Shown: piece after piece, positions 13,644-21,774 of the stretch
Position numbering within the stretch: the stretch's first letter is position 1
How the letters are laid out: every line of letters begins with the position of its first letter
Assembly: GCA_964603125.1 (NCBI GenBank)
Contig: CAZRUA010000058.1
Location: 1 to 21,774 of the forward strand
DNA length: 21,774 nucleotides
Reading direction: 5' to 3'
DNA from: CAZRUA01 sp964603125
GTDB lineage: Bacteria > Bacteroidota > Bacteroidia > B-17B0 > Aurantibacillaceae
Program-made: the position numbers and the translations under genes
Notes under the pieces: generated by a model
The model's database searches: none
Told to the model about the DNA's origin: nothing
The model's input: only the letters and a program-made list of their open reading frames with translations

Positions 13644-16600
13644 TTAATTTGTAAGTTTAAAGTTGACTGATTGATTTGAGCCATCATTAATATTTAGCAT
13701 ATACAATCCTGTACTATAATTGCTAAGATTAATCAAAATCTTATCCGATTGGCTAGTTTCTACTTTTTTACTGAAAATTAATTTTCCACTTACATCAAAA
13801 ATACTGTAAACACAATTACTATTAGCTATTCCTTTAAGGCTTAACAAATAAATTGATGGCTCTATCTGAGTTAAACTTGTGCTTTGTTCCCAACTACTTT
13901 GTTCTATTACTGTTGCAATTGCAGAATTCACTACAACAATATTCTTAGTAAAATCATTGGCGCAATTAGCTTGAGAAGAAACATTAAGTATCACCTGAAA
14001 CACACCTTCACTAATAAATTCATAGGTGGGGTTTTCTTGAGATGAAACGCCTATGCCATCGCCAAAATTCCAGCTATAATTAAAACTAGAATTTTGTACT
14101 GGCTCAAAATAAACATTGCCATTCAAAGCTAAGTCAACTGTATCTGCGCTAGCTGTAAACTGTGCATTTGGGACAACAACCGTATCTACACTAAATGTCT
14201 CAGTGTAATTATCACACTGTCCTGATGTACTCATTTCTAATGTATACACTCCACCGTTTAATTGAGTTAAAGTATCTGCATTTATTTTATTCAATGTTGA
14301 TTTAACAGGAACTCCATTATTATCCTTCCAAACATAATTCCATGGTCCGCCGTTTAAGCCAACAGCTACAATAGCTCCATCAGGCGCTGAACAAATTGGC
14401 TGAGTAACACTTGTTGAGGCGTTTAAAACTGAACTAGTAAATGTTAATTTAAAACGTGGTACTGTAGTAGTATCGTAAAGCGTGCATGTGTATGATGAAG
14501 TAGTTAAATTAGTAATTACTCCAGTATAGCTATCATATAAAGTAACACAAGTTCCGTTAATTGTATCTCCACCCAAACTAAATGTAAACAAGCCTGTTGT
14601 TTTTGTTTTAGCGTCAATTATAACCAGACCATTTTGTGATGGCAATCCATTAATACCTGCCAATTTCCCATCACTTGTTATACTTGTTATATAAGGTAAA
14701 GTAGGGTCGTTTATTAATTTAAATGCGTCGTATTTATTATCAAAAGCTGCAGTTGCATTTGAGTTGAAATGAAAAGCAACCTCATCTTTTAAACCATTTG
14801 TATTTGTTAAAAATAAACGAGGAACCGCAACATAATTTAAAGGTTGTTGATACATCGGGTTTACTCTTAAAAAATCAGGATTTGCATTTTCAACTTTATT
14901 CGTTTCGAGCGCTGTTAATAAAGTTGCACCTGTTGAATGAACATAAAATCCCTGACTAATTGGAATTTCATCACCAATACCTCCAGCACCTAACGCAGGG
15001 CTGCTAACTCCAGCAACATAAGATGCATAAGCACCTGTATTACTATTATACACATAAATACCATTATCAATATTAGTTGTTGAACCTAATAACGCTGTCC
15101 AGCTTATAGGGCAAGGCAATGGATTACTAATCAAATTCCAACCATCATCATCTGTACTTCCATAATTATTGTAGGTTAATGGAATATCAACCGATACTGT
15201 ATTGGCTTTTGCAACACTTCCAGTAACATTAAATTTTATTGGTGTTCCTAAACCATTCCCTAAATAAACCCAATATCCTTTGGTCAATGAAATTGATTCT
15301 GAAATATCATTAATTGGAATGTAACTTGCAGGATCGTCATAAACACCTGTTGCAGATTCGTCATAAGAATATAAGGAAGTAAATGTTTGTCCACCAGCGG
15401 CAGAACCATCAGGACAATTAGTACAAGTAATATAAAAATCATCATTCCAGCTACTAAAGGTTAAAGCCGATGAATTATCTATCGGAGCTCCTAATAAACC
15501 CCAGTTAGTTGCTCCAGATCTTACAGCATATTGTTCAACGGTTACATCCCCAATAATATCTGCTGTTGCGCTTATCTGACCTATTCTTCCATTTGTGAAA
15601 GCTGAACCATTTTGAATTGCAAGTAAAGTAAATGTATTCGCATTCGTGTTAAACGTTCCATTTGTTAAAGAAAGGATACCAGAAATATTTTGTGCTATGG
15701 TTAAAATAGCACCATTGGAATTACTTAATGTCAAATTATTAAACGAACAAGAGGCTGAACCTCCTAATGTTTGTTGAGTTGTGCCACTTAGCAAAATAGT
15801 TCCAGTTGAAGCCGAGAATGTACTATTGTTTGTAAAATTCCCATTAATAGTTAAAGTTCCAGTAGGTGCTGTTTTAGTTCCTGTTCCGGATAAGGTTAAA
15901 TTAGAATAAGCAGCTTGATTAGTTATACTTTGTGTTGTACCATTATATTCAATGGTTGAACCGGACACTAAACTTATTGTTGGATTGTTTGTTGAGCTAA
16001 CGGCTGTAGAAGAACCGCCTGAAAAACCCGTTGTATTAATTAATTTAAACGTTGCTGTTGACCTTACATTAAATGTTGAACCTGCTTGCATTAGTATGGA
16101 TGAACCCGTTGATGAAGTTCCAACACTAGAGCCACTAATATCAATATTAAAGTAAGAAGGTGATAAACGTATATTTTGCTGTGTTGCTGTTGTGTTTGAA
16201 AATTCCATCGTTGTGCCACTTCCTAAAGTATAAGTTCCTTGCGCATCTGGTTTAGTTCCTGTTCCAGCGGTTTTATATCTACTTGTTCCTGTCATAGTAA
16301 TATCTGTTCCAACTCCGCCCATAGTATTAATACTAACATCAAGTATTGCACTACCACTTATTAAAACAGTGCCAGTAACTGAAGTTGGAGCTGAGGTTAC
16401 GGTTTTTGTTCCACTTGTTGAAAAGGTTAAACCACGATATGCTCTTGCACCTCTTAAAACCTGAGCTCCCGCCCCGTTTAATTCAACTGTTCCACCTGTG
16501 AGCGAATATGTTCCTGTAAGTTGTGGAAGTGTTGTAGATAAGATACTAGATTTGAATAAGCCTCCACTCATCACCAGTGAACCAGTTCCGCTCACTCCAA

Positions 16601-19600
16601 TTGAACTTGTTTCAACAAAAGTTCCTTGGCGAATATCCAATTGCCCGCCGCTTGTATTTACTATAAATGAAGCTGTTGGAGTTAATGTTGTTGTAAGTGC
16701 ATCTAATTCAACAATTACTTTTTTAGTACTTCCTGCTGTTGGTAATCCATTTCCGGTTACTTGTGAAGGCGTTATGCCAATATAGTGATACGTTGCAGCG
16801 GCATCGTAGGTTCTTGTATCTAGACGAACATTACCTGTGTTTGTTCCTGCGGATGATATACCATCTATGGAAGTTATTTTTATTGTTCCTCCAGAGTTTA
16901 AAATAAAACTAGTTACAGGACTTGCTCCAACTTCCGTTAAATTTAAAGCGATTGTTCCATTAAACCCAAAATCTAGAGTTCCTCCAGACTCCACCGTTAA
17001 TACGCTTTGATCATTAAACTGCCAGTTTTGATTAATAACTTTTATAGATGCACCATTTTTTACAAAGAAACGATAACGAAGCATATCAGTAGAAGTTGCG
17101 TTTACATTTATGTTTTGTGTTGTTCCGCTTCCTGTAAAGTTAAAAGCAACGTTTGCTACCCCAGCGCTGTTTGTTTGCAACATAGTTGAGGTACTTGGTT
17201 TTGTTAAAGAGCCTTTTAGGTTAACAGTAGAAGTAACAGTGTTAGCAGTCGAACTACTTTGCATATCAAATATTGCTCCTGTTCCACTAACTGAAAAATC
17301 CCCATCAACATTCATAATAATATTTGTTGCATTCGATGTTGATGAACTTAATCTAAATATTCCAGTTCCAGTTTGTGAAAAATTACCCTTGACATTTATA
17401 GTTAAATCACCTGCTCCAGTTTTACCTTGAACAGTATTTGAACCTGATATAATAAAATCTCCACCTATTGTAATATTTGCTGTTCCACCCGCCATTAAAT
17501 TTATATTGTCAGCAGCGTCATTATTAGCAATTTCAAAATAACCATGAGTTAAATTGATTCCAGTTAATGAAGGTAACACGGGGCTCCAAGTACTTCCTAT
17601 GGCAGAGATTTGAATTTTTAAATTTCCAAATAGGGCAGAATAACTTCCGACAGTAGTAGTTGAAATTGCACCCGAAGTATAAATAGTTGGGTCAGTGCCA
17701 TCATCCCAATTTGTAATAAGAACCAGAGAACCAGTCCTAAATACCTCCGTTCCATTCCAAATAGTAGTTGCCGGTGTTGTGGTTGAACCATTATATTCAA
17801 AAGTTGCCCCGCTTTCTAATTCAAAGTTACCACCAGTTGCAATTGTGCAAGTTGAGCCCATTTTAAAGTATCCACCTGTTTTTACCCAAACACTTGCAGC
17901 TGTGCTTGATCCAGTTACAGTAAAATTTCCTCCACTTTCAATGACAAGATTGATACTATTACCAAATGAACCATTTGAAGAAATAGTATGTCGGATATAA
18001 ACTACATTAGATGTGCTAGAAGATGGCGCCGCTGAACTTGACCAAGATCCCGAAACAAAACGTTCCCAAGTTGCAAGCCCTGTGCTACCAAGCCAATTTC
18101 CTGCCGATGCTGTTCTATAACTATTGCTTGTCACGGAAGAAATAGAAAAACTCGTTGATACATCATCATTATCATTTGCTAAACCTGCTGTTGTTGCAGT
18201 AAGCGTAATGTTTGTTTGAGTCGAACTAAACTGAACATCACTAATACTAGCGCTTCCAGAAGATAATATATACGGACTTCCAGAAGTCATTCCGGTGCCA
18301 GAAGTTGTCAATGTAAACGTAGTATTAAAATCTACGTCAACTTTTGAATTAACATCTTGCGCTTGCACAACAAATGTGCTTAAGTTAACATTAGTTGTTC
18401 CATCAACTGGTTGAGTTGAAAACCTTAATCTATCTGTGGTAATCTCAATTCTATTTCTATCATTGGATGTAGTTACGTCTGACTGTGCGCCACCTCCATT
18501 TGCTGAAGCAAAAGATGAGGTTCCGGATGATGAGCTTACTGAAGATACTGTATACAATAATTTTACATTATCAATTACTTGCGTTTCATCAAATGAAATT
18601 CTTAAATGTATTATTTTTTCATTTCCATCAATTGCGGTAACATTAGTTCCGGACATCCCTGAGAAAACCAATTCACTCCCAACTTTTGTTGCGGTTGAAA
18701 TAACAGTTCCAGAAGTGTTAGTTAAGATAGCTGTTTTGATAAAACTTAATCGGCTAGTACTTGTTGCGGCTGCATCAACAACTGTGAATTTAATATCAGT
18801 TAATATGGTTGATAAAGCATCACCGTCTGTTAAATCAGCACCACCGTCCTGCACTTTAAATTTCATGGCGATGATTTTACCTGTTGTAGTTGAGGTAGCA
18901 TCCGTATAACTTTCATAAGCAGTATTAATATTAAACTCTGGTGTTCCACTTGCATAATTTGTATTGTCAACTACAATTGATTCTCCACTTGGAGTATTAA
19001 CAGCGGCTGATGTTGAGGACCAAGCAGAGTTACCACCAGCGTTCACAGCTCTTACTCTATAATAATAGGTTGTTCCGCCTGATAAACCTGTAACACTTGC
19101 TGTTAAAGTTCCTGAACTAATACTGCTTTGTGTAAAGTTCACTGAGCCAAATAAAATATCATCATCTACTTGGATTTCATAAGTGAAAGTAGCGCTTCCA
19201 CCACCAGTTGGAGCGGCCCAGTTCGCTGTAAATGTTGTTGAGTTAATTGATGTTGCTGTTCCTACTGCTGGGGCGTTATGCAAGCTAGTAAAACTGCTAT
19301 TTGCTGAAAATCCATTACCGTTAGTGTTGGTTGCATAGCCACGGAAATAATATAATGTATTCGGTGTAAAGGTGCTAGCATAAGTCATAGTATATGAACT
19401 TATCGCAGTTCCACCTTCTGGATTAAGTGCGGCAGTTGTTAACCCTGGCACTGTAAGCGCATATTGGGTGCCACGAGCAGAAATGGCTGCTCCACCATCT
19501 GATGTAATTGTTGCCCCTAAAGTAGCACCTGTTGTTGTAATGCTTGCTACTGTGGGAGTTGATAGTATAGGTGTTCCTGATGCTGCTAGAGTTGCTGTTA

Positions 19601-20294
19601 AACTTACATTATCTAATCCAACACCCTGGGAGCTTGCACCAGTAGTATTAAAATTCCATCTTAAATAAAAGTTTCCACTATTAGCAATATTTACTCCTGT
19701 AATAGTAACTGATTTACTAGCTACCGTTCCTGTGGTAAAATCATAAGCACTAGTTCCTGTTGTAAAAGTATTATCTCCAGCGGTTCTTGCTGTCCAGTTT
19801 GTTCCATCAGTTGATGTGAAAAAAGTTATTGTACAAGCTGCCGTATTAATTCTATAACGCTCATAGTCGAAGGTAATTGTTAAATCATTGATTTGAACAC
19901 CTGAAGTATTTTGATAAAAGGCCATGATTGAATTTGGACTTGCGTAACCACCTGAAGTCATAAAACCAATAGCTCTATCTGTTGTTGTAGTTCCGTTTCC
20001 CCAGTTATATCGTCCTCCTGTAGCAGGTGCTCCAGAGCTTGCCGCTTGTGTTGTTGCCGTTACATTTGTGCCAGACGACCAAGTTGGTGAAGCTGTTCCT
20101 GCAGCTGTCATTTTCCAATTGCTAGGTAAAGATGCAGTTGCAGTAGTTCCGATGGTGAAATTCTCAGTTACAGCCGCTGCACTAGGAATTGCAATTTGGG
20201 CGTTTGAATGAATATAAAATATTATGGATAAGCAAAGAAGAATAGCACTAAACTGGCTTTTTTGTTTATGTAAAGAGGAAAATCTTTTTGACAT
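13644..20294 (-). CDS. Giant T9SS-secreted surface protein (FN3, beta-solenoid, PKD)
   Basis: 2216 residues, Ser/Thr/Gly-rich. Signal peptide 1-32 (ends H-S-N-A-Q). About 45-236 looks like a jelly-roll domain (N-F-Y-L-R-W-N-F-N-T...V-G-L-D-N-V-S-L). About 240-338 is a related beta domain with Y-Y-F-R-G-Y-A-T-N-x-N-G. A fibronectin type III domain lies at ~341-435 (T-Y-Y-Y-R-V-R-A-V-N-A-G-G-N-S-A-W-S). Long beta-rich stretches continue to ~1570; from ~1270 they carry solenoid-like repeats (S-G-T-G-T-K-T, E-Y-N-G-T-T-Q, N-L-T-L-S). A conserved Bacteroidota region with T-V-E-Q-Y and G-Y-W-V-Y-L-G follows at ~1585-1950. A PKD domain (Y-S-W-N-F-G-D-G) lies at ~2070 and the T9SS type A tail at ~2140-2216 (Y-S-I-F-D-V-S-G-K-L-I-F...L-S-N-Y-S-T-G-L-Y). 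No enzyme motif is seen; adhesion or matrix formation is the likely role. Confidence 0.93.
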   Translation of the reverse strand: MSKRFSSLHKQKSQFSAILLCLSIIFYIHSNAQIAIPSAAAVTENFTIGTTATASLPSNWKMTAAGTASPTWSSGTNVTATTQAASSGAPATGGRYNWGNGTTTTDRAIGFMTSGGYASPNSIMAFYQNTSGVQINDLTITFDYERYRINTAACTITFFTSTDGTNWTARTAGDNTFTTGTSAYDFTTGTVASKSVTITGVNIANSGNFYLRWNFNTTGASSQGVGLDNVSLTATLAASGTPILSTPTVASITTTGATLGATITSDGGAAISARGTQYALTVPGLTTAALNPEGGTAISSYTMTYASTFTPNTLYYFRGYATNTNGNGFSANSSFTSLHNAPAVGTATSINSTTFTANWAAPTGGGSATFTYEIQVDDDILFGSVNFTQSSISSGTLTASVTGLSGGTTYYYRVRAVNAGGNSAWSSTSAAVNTPSGESIVVDNTNYASGTPEFNINTAYESYTDATSTTTGKIIAMKFKVQDGGADLTDGDALSTILTDIKFTVVDAAATSTSRLSFIKTAILTNTSGTVISTATKVGSELVFSGMSGTNVTAIDGNEKIIHLRISFDETQVIDNVKLLYTVSSVSSSSGTSSFASANGGGAQSDVTTSNDRNRIEITTDRLRFSTQPVDGTTNVNLSTFVVQAQDVNSKVDVDFNTTFTLTTSGTGMTSGSPYILSSGSASISDVQFSSTQTNITLTATTAGLANDNDDVSTSFSISSVTSNSYRTASAGNWLGSTGLATWERFVSGSWSSSAAPSSSTSNVVYIRHTISSNGSFGNSINLVIESGGNFTVTGSSTAASVWVKTGGYFKMGSTCTIATGGNFELESGATFEYNGSTTTPATTIWNGTEVFRTGSLVLITNWDDGTDPTIYTSGAISTTTVGSYSALFGNLKIQISAIGSTWSPVLPSLTGINLTHGYFEIANNDAADNINLMAGGTANITIGGDFIISGSNTVQGKTGAGDLTINVKGNFSQTGTGIFRLSSSTSNATNIIMNVDGDFSVSGTGAIFDMQSSSTANTVTSTVNLKGSLTKPSTSTMLQTNSAGVANVAFNFTGSGTTQNINVNATSTDMLRYRFFVKNGASIKVINQNWQFNDQSVLTVESGGTLDFGFNGTIALNLTEVGASPVTSFILNSGGTIKITSIDGISSAGTNTGNVRLDTRTYDAAATYHYIGITPSQVTGNGLPTAGSTKKVIVELDALTTTLTPTASFIVNTSGGQLDIRQGTFVETSSIGVSGTGSLVMSGGLFKSSILSTTLPQLTGTYSLTGGTVELNGAGAQVLRGARAYRGLTFSTSGTKTVTSAPTSVTGTVLISGSAILDVSINTMGGVGTDITMTGTSRYKTAGTGTKPDAQGTYTLGSGTTMEFSNTTATQQNIRLSPSYFNIDISGSSVGTSSTGSSILMQAGSTFNVRSTATFKLINTTGFSGGSSTAVSSTNNPTISLVSGSTIEYNGTTQSITNQAAYSNLTLSGTGTKTAPTGTLTINGNFTNNSTFSASTGTILLSGTTQQTLGGSASCSFNNLTLSNSNGAILTIAQNISGILSLTNGTFNTNANTFTLLAIQNGSAFTNGRIGQISATADIIGDVTVEQYAVRSGATNWGLLGAPIDNSSALTFSSWNDDFYITCTNCPDGSAAGGQTFTSLYSYDESATGVYDDPASYIPINDISESISLTKGYWVYLGNGLGTPIKFNVTGSVAKANTVSVDIPLTYNNYGSTDDDGWNLISNPLPCPISWTALLGSTTNIDNGIYVYNSNTGAYASYVAGVSSPALGAGGIGDEIPISQGFYVHSTGATLLTALETNKVENANPDFLRVNPMYQQPLNYVAVPRLFLTNTNGLKDEVAFHFNSNATAAFDNKYDAFKLINDPTLPYITSITSDGKLAGINGLPSQNGLVIIDAKTKTTGLFTFSLGGDTINGTCVTLYDSYTGVITNLTTSSYTCTLYDTTTVPRFKLTFTSSVLNASTSVTQPICSAPDGAIVAVGLNGGPWNYVWKDNNGVPVKSTLNKINADTLTQLNGGVYTLEMSTSGQCDNYTETFSVDTVVVPNAQFTASADTVDLALNGNVYFEPVQNSSFNYSWNFGDGIGVSSQENPTYEFISEGVFQVILNVSSQANCANDFTKNIVVVNSAIATVIEQSSWEQSTSLTQIEPSIYLLSLKGIANSNCVYSIFDVSGKLIFSKKVETSQSDKILINLSNYSTGLYMLNINDGSNQSVNFKLTN

Positions 20295-20603
20295 TGTTAA
20301 TTTATTTAAATGTTAATTTTGGGTTTAGCAAAACCGAGCTAAATTAGCTGATAATAAAAGAGATTAACTACTAAAACAAAATGATAAAATGATAATAACA
20401 CTTTCTTAACTTTAGAATTGCACTACCTTTTGGCTTTTAAATGGCTCTTTTATTCATCTATATTTTTTAAGCTTTCGGCGTTAAATATCAACGCTTTAAT
20501 TATTAGCTCAGCTTGTGCTACTTTGCCCATGAGCTTAACATATCTCCAAAAAAACTTCCCGTTTACAATAAAAACCGTATTTTTGAGCCAAAAATTAAAC
20601 ATT
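20295..20603. other. Divergent intergenic region between the giant gene and gcdH
   Basis: This 309-bp region must contain promoters for both divergent genes. It holds AGCTAAATTAGCT (20337-20349), a 6-bp dyad around a single base, 43 bp from the giant gene's start, which is a candidate operator or chance. It also holds GCGTT (20478-20482) with AACGC (20490-20494) followed by TTTAATTATT. A -7 box for gcdH is listed separately. I found no small gene or RNA gene. Confidence 0.4.
20578..20585 (+). promoter_or_regulatory. Candidate Bacteroidota -7 promoter box for gcdH
   Basis: TATTTTTG exactly matches the Bacteroidota primary-sigma -7 consensus TAnnTTTG and lies 18 bp before the gcdH ATG, giving a short leader. 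No TTTG is found at the expected -33 spacing, so support is partial. Confidence 0.35.
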
Positions 20604-21774
20604 ATGGCATCAGATAATTTTCAAGCCCACGATTACTATTTAATGGATGAGCTGTTAACCGACGAACACAAATTAATTCGCGAAACTGCTCGTGCTTGGG
20701 TGAAAAAAGAAGTAACTCCAACTGTTGAAGAATACGCTCAAAAAGCAGAATTTCCGAAACACTGGATTAAAGGTTTAGCTGAAATAGGAGCTTTTGGACC
20801 ATATATTCCTGCTGAATATGGCGGACCAGGTCTTGACCAAATTTCTTATGGTATTATCATGCAAGAAATTGAGCGTGGTGATAGTGGTTTAAGAAGCACT
20901 GCGTCAGTTCAAAGTTCATTAGTAATGTATCCTATTTATACTTACGGTAGCGAAGAACAAAAACGTAAATATTTACCGAAACTAGCAACTGGTGATTTAA
21001 TGGGTTGCTTTGGTTTAACTGAACCAGATCATGGAAGTAATCCTGGTGGAATGTTAACTAACTACAAAGATGCTGGCGATGGTAAACATGTTGTATTAAA
21101 CGGAGCCAAAATGTGGATTAGTAACGCACCTTTTGCTGATATAGCTGTAGTTTGGGCTAAAGATGAAGCAGGCGACATCAGAGGTTTAGTTGTTGAACGC
21201 GGTATGAAAGGTTTTACAACCCCTGAAACACACGGAAAATGGAGTTTACGTGCTAGCGCAACAGGTGAATTAGTGTTTGATAATGTGCTTGTTCCAAAAG
21301 AAAATATTTTCCCAAACATTAAAGGTTTAAAAGGACCATTAGGCTGCTTAAATAGTGCACGCTACGGTATTGCTTGGGGTGTAATTGGAGCTGCAATGGA
21401 TTGTTATGATAGCGCTTTACGCTACAGCAAAGAGCGTATACAATTTGGTAAACCAATTGCTGGCTTTCAGTTAACACAAAAAAAATTAGCTGAAATGATT
21501 ACTGAAATTACCAAGGCTCAATTATTAACTTGGAGACTGGGTGTTTTGAAAAATGAACATCGTGCAACGCCAGCTCAAATTAGTATGGCTAAGCGTAACA
21601 ATGTAAATATGGCTTTACAAATTGCACGCGAAGCTCGCCAAATACATGGTGGTATGGGTATTACTGGTGAGTATCCTATTATGCGCCACATGATGAATTT
21701 AGAATCAGTTATTTCTTATGAAGGTACACATGATATTCACTTGTTAATTACACGTATCGATGTAACCGGCATCA
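20604..21774 (+). CDS. gcdH: Glutaryl-CoA dehydrogenase, 3' end cut by the window
   Basis: An FAD-dependent acyl-CoA dehydrogenase that oxidises and decarboxylates glutaryl-CoA to crotonyl-CoA in lysine, hydroxylysine and tryptophan catabolism; electrons go to ETF. The 390 visible codons cover nearly the whole protein. R97 in R-S-T-A-S-V-Q-S-S-L corresponds to the Arg that binds the glutaryl carboxylate and distinguishes this enzyme from other acyl-CoA dehydrogenases. Also seen are the flavin/substrate motif C-F-G-L-T-E-P (135-141), R-A-S-A-T-G, L-N-S-A-R-Y-G-I-A-W-G, and the catalytic base E373 in S-Y-E-G-T-H-D-I-H. It ends in V-T-G-I, where the family normally has only a few residues left. 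The ATG at 20604 gives a normal N-terminus. It is transcribed away from the giant surface-protein gene, probably from its own promoter. Confidence 0.95.
   Translation, partial: MASDNFQAHDYYLMDELLTDEHKLIRETARAWVKKEVTPTVEEYAQKAEFPKHWIKGLAEIGAFGPYIPAEYGGPGLDQISYGIIMQEIERGDSGLRSTASVQSSLVMYPIYTYGSEEQKRKYLPKLATGDLMGCFGLTEPDHGSNPGGMLTNYKDAGDGKHVVLNGAKMWISNAPFADIAVVWAKDEAGDIRGLVVERGMKGFTTPETHGKWSLRASATGELVFDNVLVPKENIFPNIKGLKGPLGCLNSARYGIAWGVIGAAMDCYDSALRYSKERIQFGKPIAGFQLTQKKLAEMITEITKAQLLTWRLGVLKNEHRATPAQISMAKRNNVNMALQIAREARQIHGGMGITGEYPIMRHMMNLESVISYEGTHDIHLLITRIDVTGI

Noticed and set aside
15952..19668. Many plus-strand open frames of 60-157 residues opposite the giant gene
   Set aside because: They are Val/Leu/Pro-rich antisense shadows caused by the Thr/Ser/Gly-rich codon pattern of the 2216-residue gene, without plausible starts, domains or operon logic.
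21062..21319. Minus-strand 85-residue open frame
   Set aside because: It is antisense to highly conserved gcdH sequence.

Overview
The window is AT-rich and dense with Bacteroidota hallmarks: two secreted proteins ending in type IX secretion (T9SS) type A sorting domains, a LytTR response regulator, a TPR/SpoIIE phosphatase with the linker typical of this phylum, and several proteins whose signal peptides end just before a Gln. I cannot place it below phylum or class level. The first ~226 bases do not fit. They encode, on the minus strand, the membrane/HAMP part of a BaeS-like proteobacterial-type sensor kinase at about 40% GC. At ~226-232 this switches abruptly to a plus-strand LytTR regulator that has lost its N-terminus, in about 28% GC sequence. 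This looks like a chimeric join (assembly artefact or recombination scar).

Left half (227-9131, plus strand): a 5'-truncated LytTR response regulator, then four exported proteins of mostly unknown function. Two are adjacent paralogs sharing a helical repeat and a C-terminal domain, one is a lipoprotein with an SseB-like domain, and one is Cys-rich. They are followed by a 1113-residue T9SS protein with 14 RCC1 repeats of almost exactly 50 residues, a clear intrinsic terminator, and a small two-helix membrane protein.

Centre (9147-12612): a DUF2004-like gene followed closely by a 132-bp inverted-repeat element that resembles an integron attC site, so it may be a single gene cassette. Convergent to it is a minus-strand TPR-transmembrane-SpoIIE/PP2C phosphatase. 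Upstream of that is a 365-bp spacer with several nested hairpins.

Right half (12613-21774): hemB (porphobilinogen synthase, minus strand) lies directly downstream of a 2216-residue T9SS surface protein on the same strand. The spacer between them folds into a ~20-bp hairpin that includes the hemB start codon. Divergent from the giant gene is gcdH (glutaryl-CoA dehydrogenase), cut by the window end only a few codons before its expected stop.

The genes do not form one pathway. The common theme is cell-surface and secreted proteins (six exported products) interspersed with housekeeping metabolism (haem synthesis, lysine/tryptophan catabolism) and signalling. The best candidates for something undescribed are the paralogous secreted pair, the attC-like cassette and the hemB start-codon hairpin.
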